Assembly: GCF_001314325.1 (NCBI RefSeq)
Contig: NZ_CP009429.1
Coordinates: 2,356,501-2,420,500, forward strand
Length of the DNA: 64,000 bases
Reading direction: 5' to 3'
From: Sphingopyxis macrogoltabida
Lineage (GTDB): Bacteria; Pseudomonadota; Alphaproteobacteria; Sphingomonadales; Sphingomonadaceae
Made by a program: the position numbers and the translations under genes
The notes under the pieces: generated by a model
Seen by the model: the letters and a program-made list of their open reading frames with translations, nothing else
Databases searched by the model: none
Told to the model about the DNA's origin: nothing
Shown: positions 16,911 to 26,104 of the stretch, piece by piece
How the letters are laid out: every line of letters begins with the position of its first letter
Numbering within the stretch: position 1 is the stretch's first letter

Positions 16911-19387
16911 CGGCCGCCTCCCATCACCAGCCCGAGCCGGCCCTGTTCGGGGAAACTCGCATCGTCGGAAAGCTGGAGCACTTCGAGCGCTCCAGGGCGG
17001 ATCACCCCTGCCGCCAGTTCGCCGTCGGCAAGCCGGCCGAAGCGCTGGAATTTGCGCGGCGTCACGCTCTCGACCCCGTCGACCGCCATCGCTGCGGCAA
17101 CGAGCTGCGAGAGATAGAGCGGCGCCCCGAAATCGAAATGGTCGGGATGGAAGAATCCCGGCCGGTCGGCGCCGCCGGGCCGCAGCGCCGCGCGCACGCC
17201 CGCCGCGACGCTGCTGCGCAGCGCATGCGGCGCGGCACAGACCATCAATTCGATGTCGAGCGGCACCAGCCGGGCCGCGCGCACCGCGATGTCGAAACCG
17301 ATCAGCCGGTAATCTTCCATGTGACGCAGCAAATCGCGCGTGAATGCAGCATCGACCGCCGCCCCGCCATTGCGGTCGATATAGAGCAGGATCGTCTGCC
17401 AGGCGCCGGTCCACATCGGCACCGCGACGGCGTCGGCGACCTCATGATGCGTCCGCGCCCGCGCAGCGTAGTCCTCAGCGACGACCGCGCGCTCCTGCCG
17501 GCGAAAGGCGACGGGGGCGTGGATACGGATGTCGGCGACGCTTTCGGGATCGGCGCCGCCCTGCGCCCCCAGCGGATTGCTCACCGAAATGCGGCGCTTC
17601 GCGATCGAATCCTTCAGCACGACATGGCCGATCGCGCCCGCACCGACATTTGCCCTACGGCCGGATCCGAACCGGCCGCCGACGCTGAAGCGCGTCCCGA
17701 CCGTGGGTGCCAGCCCGTTGATGTCGTCGCCGAAGCGCAGCGTCACGCGCCCGTCGATCGCTTCCTCGACCACGAAGTCGCGCGAATAGCGGCTGCTTTC
17801 CAACAAATCGGGCCGCGCCGCCCAGCCCGCGAAATCATCGTCGAGCCACAGCGCCGCATGGCACTCGGCAGGATCGACGTGCGCCAGCGCCGCCGCCGGG
17901 CCGGCCGCATCGACCCCGCCGAGGTCGATGTGCTGCACGCGCGCGACATCGCCGCGGTCGAGGATCGGCCGCCACGTCCCGTCGTCGAAGGGTGCCGGCG
18001 GCGACAGGCGCGGGCGGACCGCATCGGTCTCGGCCGGGGTCAGTGCAAGGTGCGCGGCGGGCGGCATCGAGGCGCCATGATCCGCGAGCATGATATTGCC
18101 CGCCGCTTCCGCGCACAGCGTGGCCGGGGCTGCGTCGCCATCGACCTTGGCCTGGATGACGAGGTCGAAGGGCAAGGCATCGGCTTGGTCCCACTCCACC
18201 GTCACCAGCTTGAGCCCGGGTTGCAGAACGTCGGCCACCGGCGTGACACGCGTCAGCCGGACCACATGCCGGTGCGCGAGGTCGGCATCCTCGGCCTTGC
18301 CGTTTTCGGGGGAGTGCGTCTCCGCAAGCAGCAGGAAATCGCCCGCCGCCAGCGCCCCGCCGGCAGGGCTGGCGTCGACCAGCGTTGCGGCCAGCGCGCC
18401 GCGCGGCAGGCGGCATTCGTCGGCCGCCCAGCTGTGAAAAGCGATGCTGCCCTGCCAGTCCCACAGGCGCAGCGCGCCGACGGTCTCGAACACCGTCGCG
18501 ATGCCTTTCAACCGCCGCGCATAGTCCGACGCCGCGATCACCGGGTCCGCTCCCTCTTCGCGCAGCAGCAATGGCGTCGCGGCGGGCAGCAGCATGCCCT
18601 CGGCGGCGGCATCCTCGACGCGGAAGCGCGCGAACAGCCGCGCGCTCGCGCCCTCGCCGACCGGGTAATCGACCAGTCGCGCATGGCGGGCGATCGAAGT
18701 GCGGCTGCGCGCGGTCGACAGGAATGCCTCGGTCCCGACCCAGTCGAGCTTGTAGCTCAGTTGATCGGCGCGATAGGCCAGCGCCTCGACCAAGGTGGTG
18801 GTGAGATCGACCGGATTGTCGCCGCCGAACCCCGGCACCAGCGCCGCGATGCGATCGAGCATCAGCCGGCGAAACCCCTGATAGTCCCTGACCCGATAGT
18901 CGAAGACCGGATCGGCGGCCAGCGCCTCGGCCTCTTCCTCGCAATCGGGCGCGCAGTCATAATCGCTCGCGCAGCCGATCTTGAACGAGAAATCGACCGC
19001 CGCCAGCCGCGCATCGACAAAAGCCGGCGGCGCACCGTCGTCGTCTCCGCGGACGATCGCCAGCCGATAGGCAGAGAAATCGGTGAGCTGCCCTGCCGCG
19101 ACTTCCAGCGTGTAGAGGCGCGGTTCGGCGCCCTGCGGCAGCAGTTCGAAATCGGCCGGCGCCGGATAGCGCACGCCGCCCGCCAGGCGGAAATTTTCTG
19201 TCGTCAACGCCGGTGCGGCGCCCGGCAGCGGGTTGACGAGCATCACGTCGATGAAGGTCGGGAGCAGCGTGGTCTCGCCCGCCCGGATCTCGATATAATC
19301 GATGCCGGTGAAGCTCGCATTGGCGGGCGGCTGCGACAGCAAGGTGCGGCGCCGGTCATCGCAGCAAATGTAGCGGTCGGCGCTCAT
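16907..19387 (-). CDS. eCIS baseplate J-like assembly protein 1
   Basis: Protein of 826 residues belonging to the large 'putative baseplate assembly protein' group of phage-tail-like clusters (Afp11/Pvc11 role inferred). Its opening RYICCDDRRRTLL and GIDYIEI match the conserved CCDERRR...GIDYLEV start of that group. The mid-region VDLTTTLVEALAYRADQLSY and the C-terminal GAPLYLSQLVAAAMAVDGVE are also characteristic. It forms a wedge of the baseplate ring together with the J protein encoded directly downstream. It overlaps gp25 upstream and the second J gene downstream by 4 bases each. Confidence 0.85.
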   Translation of the reverse strand: MSADRYICCDDRRRTLLSQPPANASFTGIDYIEIRAGETTLLPTFIDVMLVNPLPGAAPALTTENFRLAGGVRYPAPADFELLPQGAEPRLYTLEVAAGQLTDFSAYRLAIVRGDDDGAPPAFVDARLAAVDFSFKIGCASDYDCAPDCEEEAEALAADPVFDYRVRDYQGFRRLMLDRIAALVPGFGGDNPVDLTTTLVEALAYRADQLSYKLDWVGTEAFLSTARSRTSIARHARLVDYPVGEGASARLFARFRVEDAAAEGMLLPAATPLLLREEGADPVIAASDYARRLKGIATVFETVGALRLWDWQGSIAFHSWAADECRLPRGALAATLVDASPAGGALAAGDFLLLAETHSPENGKAEDADLAHRHVVRLTRVTPVADVLQPGLKLVTVEWDQADALPFDLVIQAKVDGDAAPATLCAEAAGNIMLADHGASMPPAAHLALTPAETDAVRPRLSPPAPFDDGTWRPILDRGDVARVQHIDLGGVDAAGPAAALAHVDPAECHAALWLDDDFAGWAARPDLLESSRYSRDFVVEEAIDGRVTLRFGDDINGLAPTVGTRFSVGGRFGSGRRANVGAGAIGHVVLKDSIAKRRISVSNPLGAQGGADPESVADIRIHAPVAFRRQERAVVAEDYAARARTHHEVADAVAVPMWTGAWQTILLYIDRNGGAAVDAAFTRDLLRHMEDYRLIGFDIAVRAARLVPLDIELMVCAAPHALRSSVAAGVRAALRPGGADRPGFFHPDHFDFGAPLYLSQLVAAAMAVDGVESVTPRKFQRFGRLADGELAAGVIRPGALEVLQLSDDASFPEQGRLGLVMGGGR

Positions 19388-19758
19388 GTCAGTTCCTTGC
19401 GGATGTCGAGCCGGTCGACCGTGCGCGTCGAACGCACCTCATAGGTCACTTCGATATCGAGCACCGCCTCGGCGCCGTCGAAATGAACCGCCAGTTCGTG
19501 CAGTTCGAGCATGTCGCCAAGCCACTGGTTGATCGTCGCCTGCAACGCCGCCTCCAGCGCCATCGCCGCGACGCCTTCGCCCGCGCCGAACAGGAGTTGG
19601 CGGACGGCGCTGCCGAGATCAGGCCGCATCACCCGCTCGCCCGCCATCGTCAGGATCAGCAGTTCCAGCATCTGGCGCACATGCGGCGCGCTGCCATAGG
19701 CAACGGCGGCGCTCCGCCCGTCGATCGCCGGAGCGAAGGGAAAGGCCAGCCGGCTCAT
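19384..19758 (-). CDS. eCIS gp25/GPW baseplate wedge protein
   Basis: Small baseplate wedge protein, 124 residues, of the T4 gp25/P2 gpW lysozyme-like family that starts sheath assembly. The signature RVMRPDLGSAVRQLLFGAG is clear, preceded by HVRQMLELLILTMAGE. The start at 19758 is chosen because it overlaps the PAAR gene stop by ATGA and the protein then has the usual family length. The reading frame remains open further upstream through the PAAR gene, which is not meaningful. Confidence 0.9.
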   Translation of the reverse strand: MSRLAFPFAPAIDGRSAAVAYGSAPHVRQMLELLILTMAGERVMRPDLGSAVRQLLFGAGEGVAAMALEAALQATINQWLGDMLELHELAVHFDGAEAVLDIEVTYEVRSTRTVDRLDIRKELT

Positions 19759-20090
19759 GTCGCGATCACCCGCGTCTGCGACCCGGTGATGATCGGCGGA
19801 CCGCCCGGAATCTGCTCTGCGCTCTGGCACATCGCCACGCACGGATTGATCAGCAGCGGCTGGCCGTTCGCCGTCACCCGCGTCGCACCGACGATCCAGC
19901 GCGTCGTGACGCATGGCTGCGGCTTGTTCGTGGGCACCGTAAAGGCGCAGCCGGCAACGAGCCCCTGATCGGTCAGCACCGCGGCTGGCATGCCCGACAC
20001 CTGCACGCGCGGGCTCGCCGCGACGATGTTCAGCGTCCCCCCGTGGGGGCAGGTGGCGGAAGCGCCCGTGTGCAGGACCGGTCCCGGCAT
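19755..20090 (-). CDS. eCIS PAAR-like spike tip protein
   Basis: Protein of 111 residues that caps the central spike (Afp10/Pvc10 role inferred). The N-terminal MPGPVLHTGASATCPHGG is the typical start of PAAR-like proteins in eCIS and tail-like clusters. The rest shows cysteines (CAFTVP, PCVTTRW, NPCVAMCQS) and short beta-strands ending PPIITGSQTRVIAT. The start at 20090 follows an AGGGGAG ribosome binding site and lies 14 bases after the gpV stop. PAAR tips sharpen the spike and can carry effectors; this one has no extra domain. Confidence 0.82.
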   Translation of the reverse strand: MPGPVLHTGASATCPHGGTLNIVAASPRVQVSGMPAAVLTDQGLVAGCAFTVPTNKPQPCVTTRWIVGATRVTANGQPLLINPCVAMCQSAEQIPGGPPIITGSQTRVIAT

Positions 20091-20104
20091 GTCTCCCCTT
20101 CCCT

Positions 20105-20620
20105 TCAGGTTATCGTCAGTGCGCCGCCGTTGATGACGACCGACGGGCCGCTCATCGCGATCGACGCGCCCTGTCCGTTCGAAATGATGATGCCGCTGGC
20201 GCCGATGCTGATCATCGCGCCGGCGATCGTCTGGATCTTCACCTGCTGCGCCGGATTGTCCGACAACGTGACCGTCGTTCCCGTCGTGGTCTGCAAATGG
20301 ATATTCGGGGTGACGGGCGTCGCCCCGACCAGCGCCGCCATCGGGAACCCCGCCGGATCGGGCCAGAAACCGCCGGTCCAGATCGGAAAATCCGGGTCGC
20401 CGGCCTCGAATTCGACCCACACCATCGATCCGATCGCAGGCAGCGCGACCACCGCCGACGAACCCTTGCCGGCAAACGGCAGGCAGGGCAGCGCCCAGGT
20501 CGAGGGGAAGAGGCCGTAGCGGTCGCCGAGCTGAACCTGGATGCGCCCCTGGTTCTGGGCGTCCAGATTGTTGAGCACCGTCGCGCGATACTTTCCGAAA
20601 TAGCGGGGCCCGGCGGTCAT
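20105..20620 (-). CDS. eCIS baseplate gpV/VgrG-like spike protein
   Basis: Central spike subunit, 171 residues. The N-terminal OB-fold has the hallmark YFGKYRATVLNNLD followed by QGRIQVQLGD. The middle holds GSMVWVEFEAGDPDFPIWTG, a strong gpV/gp5 motif in which the short beta-barrel ends in a Pro-Trp turn. The C-terminal ~60 residues (QTTTGTTVTLSDN to INGGALTIT) form the beta-prism needle. It is short compared with VgrG because the gp27-like hub is a separate gene directly upstream, overlapping by 4 bases. It should form the trimer on which the PAAR tip sits. Confidence 0.88.
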   Translation of the reverse strand: MTAGPRYFGKYRATVLNNLDAQNQGRIQVQLGDRYGLFPSTWALPCLPFAGKGSSAVVALPAIGSMVWVEFEAGDPDFPIWTGGFWPDPAGFPMAALVGATPVTPNIHLQTTTGTTVTLSDNPAQQVKIQTIAGAMISIGASGIIISNGQGASIAMSGPSVVINGGALTIT

Positions 20621-21744
20621 AGCGGCACCGCCGGGACATTGCTGATCAGGCCGTCGCGTGACATCTGGAACGATTGCTTCCAGCTGCCCCGGCCCAGCGT
20701 GTGGGTCACCGACCGGACATAATAAAGGCCGTCATGCGCCAGCCCCGCCCCGCGCACCCCGACGATGCTGCGTGCGTCGAGCGGCTTGCCGTAACGCGCA
20801 AGGTCGAAGCTGCCGCTCGCGGTCACCGGGTCGGTCGCCGCGCGCTTTGCGAGCAGCAGCGACATCACTTTCGGCATCTCGTGCCGCTCGGTATCGATCA
20901 GCTTCGTCTTGGTCGGGATCAGCGGCCGCGCCGCAAGCGGCGGCGCGAGCAGCGAGATGTTCGGGACCGGTACCGGGATCGAGAAACCCCCGGCCTTGAT
21001 GAAGCCATAGGGCAGCACCGCCGCCGATCCGTCGGCACTGAACGACAGGCTTTCGATATTGCTCGCATGATCCATGTCGACCGTCATCGCCGGCTGCGGC
21101 AGGCCGAGCCGTACCTGCGGTCCCCAATAGGCGGTGTTGGTTCCCGGCGCGGGGCCGGGGGTCACATAGAATTCATGCCCCGCCTCCTCGGCCATCTTGA
21201 CCAGATAGGCGTAATCGGTGCCCTGCTGGTGCGGATAGGCCTTGGTCGGCAGCGAGATCGAGGTGAAGATTTCGGGGATCGGCATCGGGATCACCCCGAA
21301 CATCGCATATTTGGCAATCAGCGCCGCGACGCGCGCCACGGTCGGCATCCCCGGAAAGGGGAAGCCGGTGAAATCGATCACGTCCATATAGCCGGAGACA
21401 TCCTCGCCGGTGATCGTCAGCCGGTTCTCCCCCGGCGATGAAGAGGCGACGACGTCCTGCCGTTTGATCGGCCCGTCGGCGAGCACCTTGGGCATCCCGT
21501 TCAGCGTCGCCACGAGGATGACGCGGATCATCGGGTCGAAAAAGCCCGCGGGCAGCAGCGTCTTCGCGATCTGCGAGGTCTTCGAATAGGTGAAGCTGAT
21601 CTGGAACCCCGACCGCTGACCGACCGCCTGCGTCACCTGCGCGCTTTCCAGCGCATCGATCACCGCCACCGGCACCGGCGCGACGGCGATCGGCCCCATC
21701 AGGAGCGTCAACTGGACTCCCTTAAGCGTCGCCATCGTCGGCAA
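20617..21744 (-). CDS. eCIS phage late control D (gpD/gp27-like) hub protein
   Basis: Baseplate hub protein of 375 residues, gpD/gp27-like. Typical features are the opening strand ATLKGVQLTLLMGP, the VTQAVGQRSGFQISFTYSK region, and DYAYLVKMAEEAGHEFYV, a motif shared by gpD proteins. The C-terminal VRSVTHTLGRGSWKQSFQMS also fits. It forms the ring between tube and spike. The ATG at 21744 gives a 23-base overlap with the upstream gene; an alternative ATG three codons later (21735) shortens this to 14. It overlaps the gpV gene downstream by 4 bases. Confidence 0.87.
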   Translation of the reverse strand: MPTMATLKGVQLTLLMGPIAVAPVPVAVIDALESAQVTQAVGQRSGFQISFTYSKTSQIAKTLLPAGFFDPMIRVILVATLNGMPKVLADGPIKRQDVVASSSPGENRLTITGEDVSGYMDVIDFTGFPFPGMPTVARVAALIAKYAMFGVIPMPIPEIFTSISLPTKAYPHQQGTDYAYLVKMAEEAGHEFYVTPGPAPGTNTAYWGPQVRLGLPQPAMTVDMDHASNIESLSFSADGSAAVLPYGFIKAGGFSIPVPVPNISLLAPPLAARPLIPTKTKLIDTERHEMPKVMSLLLAKRAATDPVTASGSFDLARYGKPLDARSIVGVRGAGLAHDGLYYVRSVTHTLGRGSWKQSFQMSRDGLISNVPAVPL

Positions 21745-22042
21745 TCTCCAGCGGCAGGGGGATGACGACCAGCCGCCCGGCGGGGGTCGTCGCGGTGGCG
21801 GGGTCGGCGTCGCCGTTCGCGTCGCAGATCCGCCAGTATAGTTCGGGGTCGCCGAACGCCTCGGCGGCGACCGTATCGATGCGCTCGTCTCCCGCGCTGC
21901 GATGGTGGGTCAGCGCCCGATAGCGCGAGCGTGCGGGGATGATCCGCCGGCCGACGAACTCGGTCTTCGTCCCGTCGGCGTTCTGCGTGCTACGCATCGG
22001 TACCGCGTAATAGCGGCTGTTCGGTGGATAGATGTCGGTCAT
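21722..22042 (-). CDS. eCIS short LysM-like baseplate protein
   Basis: Protein of 106 residues placed between the CIS tube-initiator protein and gpD, the position of the small gpX/LysM-like component in tail clusters. It contains AGDERIDTVAAEAFGDPELY followed by WRICDANG. This resembles a LysM fold, and a final loop PAGRLVVIPLP matches the usual G-x-x-L-x-I-P ending. In phage tails such a module helps seat the hub. It overlaps the upstream gene by 4 bases and the gpD gene by 23 bases. Confidence 0.72.
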   Translation of the reverse strand: MTDIYPPNSRYYAVPMRSTQNADGTKTEFVGRRIIPARSRYRALTHHRSAGDERIDTVAAEAFGDPELYWRICDANGDADPATATTPAGRLVVIPLPLEIADDGDA

Positions 22043-22695
22043 GGGACCCCCGTCAGGCCCAGCGCCTGCATGTTCGGCGGCCGCCGTTTCGCCATCTTGT
22101 CGCGCCGCCGCGCCGCGACCATGAACAGCTCGGCGCCCTTGCTGCCGAACGCGAGATCGTCGATCGACAGCGCCCGCATTCCCAGCGACACGCGCGCGCG
22201 GATCGGGTTGAGCTGCGTGTCGAAGGCCTCCTCGACGATGCTGAATTCGGTGATCCGCACCGGGACCAGCCGGTTGCGGCCGAGCGCCAGCAGCACCAGC
22301 GGCGACGGCAGCGGCAGCACCTCGAGCGTACCGCTCCGCGCCAGGCCGTCGGCGGCGGCGATATCGTCGGGCGACGGCGAGATGATCGCCTCCAGTTCGG
22401 CAAGGTCGGCGGCGATGCCGTTCGCGACCGTGTCGGCATTCGATCCGGGCTTTTCCAGCCGGTCGGTCGCGTCGATCTCGATCTCGATCTTGATCGTCTC
22501 GATTGGTGGACCGACGAGCCGCAGTCCTTCCAGCCGGTCCCCGGCGTCGATCTTTGCGCCGCGCGGGGTCAGCGTCCGCGACAGGCCATCGGGATTATAT
22601 TGGAAGGCGACAGTGCGCAGCACCGCCTTGCCGTCGGCATCCATCAGCACGAAGCCGCCCTTCAGCGTCCGCGGCGATCCCGGAAAACTGGTCAT
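22039..22695 (-). CDS. eCIS tube-initiator/LysM family protein (CIS tube protein)
   Basis: Protein of 218 residues of the contractile injection system tube/LysM family (Afp7/Pvc7-like). The motif FQYNPDGLSRTLTPR is the family signature (usually FxFNPxxLxRTL). It is followed by a beta-rich body with TIKIEIEIDATDRLEKP and VPVRITEFSIVEEAFDTQLN. The protein forms an adaptor between the hub and the first tube ring. A GAGGAG ribosome binding site precedes the start, 10 bases after the stop of the DUF4157 gene. Confidence 0.85.
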   Translation of the reverse strand: MTSFPGSPRTLKGGFVLMDADGKAVLRTVAFQYNPDGLSRTLTPRGAKIDAGDRLEGLRLVGPPIETIKIEIEIDATDRLEKPGSNADTVANGIAADLAELEAIISPSPDDIAAADGLARSGTLEVLPLPSPLVLLALGRNRLVPVRITEFSIVEEAFDTQLNPIRARVSLGMRALSIDDLAFGSKGAELFMVAARRRDKMAKRRPPNMQALGLTGVP

Positions 22696-22705
22696 CGCGC
22701 GCTCC

Positions 22706-25700
22706 TCATATCTTGTTGCCGATATAGTCGCGGCCGGGCGGCCGGGCGTTCGGGTCGTAATTGGGATTGGGCGCGCTCTTTTCCTCGCGCCGCCGCATGA
22801 TGTCCTTGATCACCCCCATCGGATCGACATCGTCCATCTTCGCCTTGTCGGTCGCACCGGGTATTTCCTGGGCGCTACCGCCATCGCCGCCAAAGCTCGT
22901 CGAGAATTCTCCAACGTCGACGGTCTTTTTGGCAAGGTTGGTCGAAAAACTCGCGATGTCGAAGTCCCAGGTATAGCTGAGCAAGCCCCACAGCGCCGAA
23001 ATCGTCACTGCGCCCCCAATGCCGAGCGTCGCGTCGAGGCTCATCTCGAACTTCGGGTGCATTCCGACGGTGAAGCTCCCCTTTTCGTAATGCCCCTTCG
23101 CTTCGACGTCGGCCTTCGCCGTGCCCAGGATGCCAGGCGTTACGGTGATCGTGCCATGGACGTCGCCTGCCCCGAACAGCACGTCGACACCCAACTCTGC
23201 GCCAAAATTTCCATAAAGGCCGAAACCGGCGACGCAGGTGAAGCGCGCGCCGATATCCGCGATGATGTTGGGATTTTCCTCCAGCGGATCGAACGAGCCG
23301 CTGATCTTGACCGTCTCGACCACCCCGGGGCCGAAGAAAACGGAATAGCTGACGCCCGCAAAGAATTTGACATAGGCGCGGACGGCCGGGATCGGCGTCG
23401 GGATCGAAAATCCGGGCGTCGTGATCTTGAACAGGTCGCGGCGTCCCTTGCCTTCCTTCGGATATTTCTCGAACAGCGTGTAGGGGCCCAGCGTCAGCGA
23501 GCCGGTGATGCGGAGATGGTCCTCCTTGTCGAGTTCGACCGTCAGTTCGGGGCGGATCGTCGGGGTGATCTGATAGGCGATCGTGCCCTTGCCATAAATT
23601 TTCCCGCGTTCGTCGATCCCGCCCGAAAGCTTGCCCTTGCCCTTCTTGTTCTTCGTTTCGACATCGACATTCGCGATGCCCTCGACCTTCACCGAACCGC
23701 CCGGATAACGCTCATAGGTGAGCGTGATGTCGCCCTTCCACTGTTCGCGAAAGGTGAAGAAGCCGCCGCCGCTGACCTTCAGATAGCCGTCGCGGTAATA
23801 GACCTTGGCCTCGATCGCATCGACGATCTTGAACGGCTTCTCCCACCGTCCCTTGCCGCGATAGGTGATGCTCCCGTCGACCCATTGCGCGGTCAGGTCG
23901 AAGGTCTTGTCCTTCACCGTGATCTTCGCGCTGCCCTCGGCCGTCATGTCGAGCTTGTCGCCGTTCTGCGCCATCGCGACGCGGACGTCGATCACCGTGT
24001 TCGGCACCGACGTGCTGTTGATTTTCAGCTCGCCCGACCAGCCATTTTCGGAATGGAACCGGACCTTGCCTTCGGCTTCCTGGACGCCGGGAATGCCGAC
24101 CCCGGGCTTGATCGTGCCTTCGGCCAGAAAGGCGCCGCCCGCGAATTTGGCAGTGATATCGCCGAGGATGATCGGCTTACCCTTCGGCCCGATCTCGAAC
24201 TGCACCGACCCGCTCGGAACGAAACTCGGCGACAACTGGAGCGCGAAAGCCCCGCCGGTAAAGCGCAGCCCGGGTATCGGCGACTTGAGTTTCGCCGCAT
24301 CGATCGGCGCCTTGGCCTTGAGCAGGTCCGGGCCGAAATTGATCCCGATCTCGCCCAGCATCGGGATCGTCGACTTGATCGCGCCGCTGCCGCGCAAATT
24401 CCCGGCATCGTCGATCTCGGGCTTGATCCAGCCGGGGCTGAGATAGGGATAGTGAAAGGCGATCTTGTCGTTCTGCTTCGACTTGCGCAGCTTCAGCATG
24501 CGGCGCTCGCTCGGCTTCTGCGGTTCCTCCGCCCCGTCGGCGGGCGCTTCCGCTGCGGTCGGCGCGGGATCCTTCTGGAGCGTGGCGTCGAGCTTGACGA
24601 ATTCGTCGGCCCTGCCCGTCGTCTTGACCAGCTTGCCGTCGAGCACCCCGTCGATATCGTCCGCGGCGCCCTTTTTCGTCGTGCGGCCATAGCTGGTGAG
24701 CCGCATGCCGGGAACGATCCGCTTGAAGTTGAAATCGATCGGCGTGGCACCGGACTTGCGCACCTTCATCGTCTCGGGCGCCCCGCCCGCGGTCATCGTC
24801 ACCGGGTCGCCCTCGGCGTTGGCGACGTCGGCCGATCCGGTCACCACCTTGTTGCGCAGCGCCTCCTCGATGATCTGGCTGCCGTCCTTCGTATCGGTGT
24901 CGGGCTTGACCGAAATGCCGGTCGTAAAGCGGAACTGCAGTTCGCGGACATGGCCGTAGTCGGTGCCCTTGAGCTGGTTCACCAGCCCGACCAGCTCCTG
25001 ATAGGTGTCGCGTCCCGACGCCTGGTTCTTCGACGAACCAAGCAGTTGGAGATTGGCCGGCGAACTCGTGCCCTGGAGCTGTTTTTCGACGATATGGTCG
25101 ATATCGCATTTGGCGTCGGTCAGCCGCTCCTTCGCAAAGCCCTTGAGGATCGTCGCGACTTCCTTGGTCTCGATCTTCGCCTTGAGATCGGCGTTGGCCG
25201 CCGCCGCGGTCTTGAACGCGGTGCCCATCGCCTTCAGCGTCGTGAAGCCATATTTGTTGAGCCAGATCGTCTTGTATTTCTCGCTCCCCTCCTTGTAGGC
25301 GGCGACATTGTCATAGGTGTCGACCGTTGCGCCCTTGCCCTTGAAGATCGGGGTGAAGATCAGCCGGTCGGGTTTGTGGAGGTCGTAAACCTCCTGCACC
25401 CAAGCCCCGCGTCCTTTCACCTGCGGCAGTTCGAACCCCGACACGGCGACGACGAGGCGGTCGGTGCCGGCATCGACCGGCTTGGGTTCGACGACCGTCC
25501 AGTTCGCTGGCAGGCCGGGCGTCGGACCGCCCTTGCTGCTCGCCGCCGATCCCGACGGTGCGGGGTCGTCGGTCTTGGCACGAAACACCGCCGGGGTGCC
25601 GATCCGCGACAGCGCGGGCGCGGCCCGTCCCGCCGTCACCGCGGCCGCCGCACGGTCCGCCTGCGCCTCCAGCTCGGCATCGGCGGCGGCGGGCATCGGC

Positions 25701-26104
25701 CCGTCGGCCTTCATCTGCACCCCGCCCTGCTGGACGCTGTGTGCCAGTTCATGCGCGATCAGCGCCTGCCCGCTGCTGCTTTCGGGCCGATACTGACCCT
25801 CGCCGAACACGATATGGTCGCCTGCGGCATAGGCCCGTGCGCCGAGCGAGCGGGCATTGTCGTGCGCGCGCGCATCGTCGTGAACGCGTATCGACGAGAA
25901 ATCGCGTCCGAAGCCGCTTTCCATGCTGCCCCGCGTCGCGGTGTCGAGCGGGCGGCCGGCGTCGGCGATCGGCGGCGCCGACAGCACGCCCGGCCCCGAT
26001 CCCAGCGACGATTTCGCCTGCGCCAGCACCGCCAGCGGCATCGCGTCGCGGCCCGAACCCGCGGGCGGGCGCTGAAGCATCGGCTGGCGATCGAGCGCCC
26101 TCAC
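22706..26104 (-). CDS. eCIS-associated DUF4157 protein, 1132 residues; candidate cargo/toxin
   Basis: DUF4157 domain at about residues 35-135: FGRDFSSIRVHDDARAH, DHIVFGEGQYRP and the metallopeptidase-like motif H118-E-L-A-H122. This domain is strongly linked to eCIS loci and often forms the N-terminus of cargo proteins. A second module (about 205-430) carries CDIDHIVEKQL (333-343), NLQLLGSSKN (351-360) and ASG, an HNH/His-Me-finger-like pattern. The remainder, roughly residues 530-1070, is a long beta-rich region of repeated strands such as GSVQFEIGPKGKPIILGD and GSVKVEGIANVDVETKNK. It ends in a polar tail rich in Asn, Pro and Arg. No signal peptide is present, consistent with loading from the cytoplasm. 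Delivery and toxicity are inferences. Confidence 0.8.
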   Translation of the reverse strand: MRALDRQPMLQRPPAGSGRDAMPLAVLAQAKSSLGSGPGVLSAPPIADAGRPLDTATRGSMESGFGRDFSSIRVHDDARAHDNARSLGARAYAAGDHIVFGEGQYRPESSSGQALIAHELAHSVQQGGVQMKADGPMPAAADAELEAQADRAAAAVTAGRAAPALSRIGTPAVFRAKTDDPAPSGSAASSKGGPTPGLPANWTVVEPKPVDAGTDRLVVAVSGFELPQVKGRGAWVQEVYDLHKPDRLIFTPIFKGKGATVDTYDNVAAYKEGSEKYKTIWLNKYGFTTLKAMGTAFKTAAAANADLKAKIETKEVATILKGFAKERLTDAKCDIDHIVEKQLQGTSSPANLQLLGSSKNQASGRDTYQELVGLVNQLKGTDYGHVRELQFRFTTGISVKPDTDTKDGSQIIEEALRNKVVTGSADVANAEGDPVTMTAGGAPETMKVRKSGATPIDFNFKRIVPGMRLTSYGRTTKKGAADDIDGVLDGKLVKTTGRADEFVKLDATLQKDPAPTAAEAPADGAEEPQKPSERRMLKLRKSKQNDKIAFHYPYLSPGWIKPEIDDAGNLRGSGAIKSTIPMLGEIGINFGPDLLKAKAPIDAAKLKSPIPGLRFTGGAFALQLSPSFVPSGSVQFEIGPKGKPIILGDITAKFAGGAFLAEGTIKPGVGIPGVQEAEGKVRFHSENGWSGELKINSTSVPNTVIDVRVAMAQNGDKLDMTAEGSAKITVKDKTFDLTAQWVDGSITYRGKGRWEKPFKIVDAIEAKVYYRDGYLKVSGGGFFTFREQWKGDITLTYERYPGGSVKVEGIANVDVETKNKKGKGKLSGGIDERGKIYGKGTIAYQITPTIRPELTVELDKEDHLRITGSLTLGPYTLFEKYPKEGKGRRDLFKITTPGFSIPTPIPAVRAYVKFFAGVSYSVFFGPGVVETVKISGSFDPLEENPNIIADIGARFTCVAGFGLYGNFGAELGVDVLFGAGDVHGTITVTPGILGTAKADVEAKGHYEKGSFTVGMHPKFEMSLDATLGIGGAVTISALWGLLSYTWDFDIASFSTNLAKKTVDVGEFSTSFGGDGGSAQEIPGATDKAKMDDVDPMGVIKDIMRRREEKSAPNPNYDPNARPPGRDYIGNKI

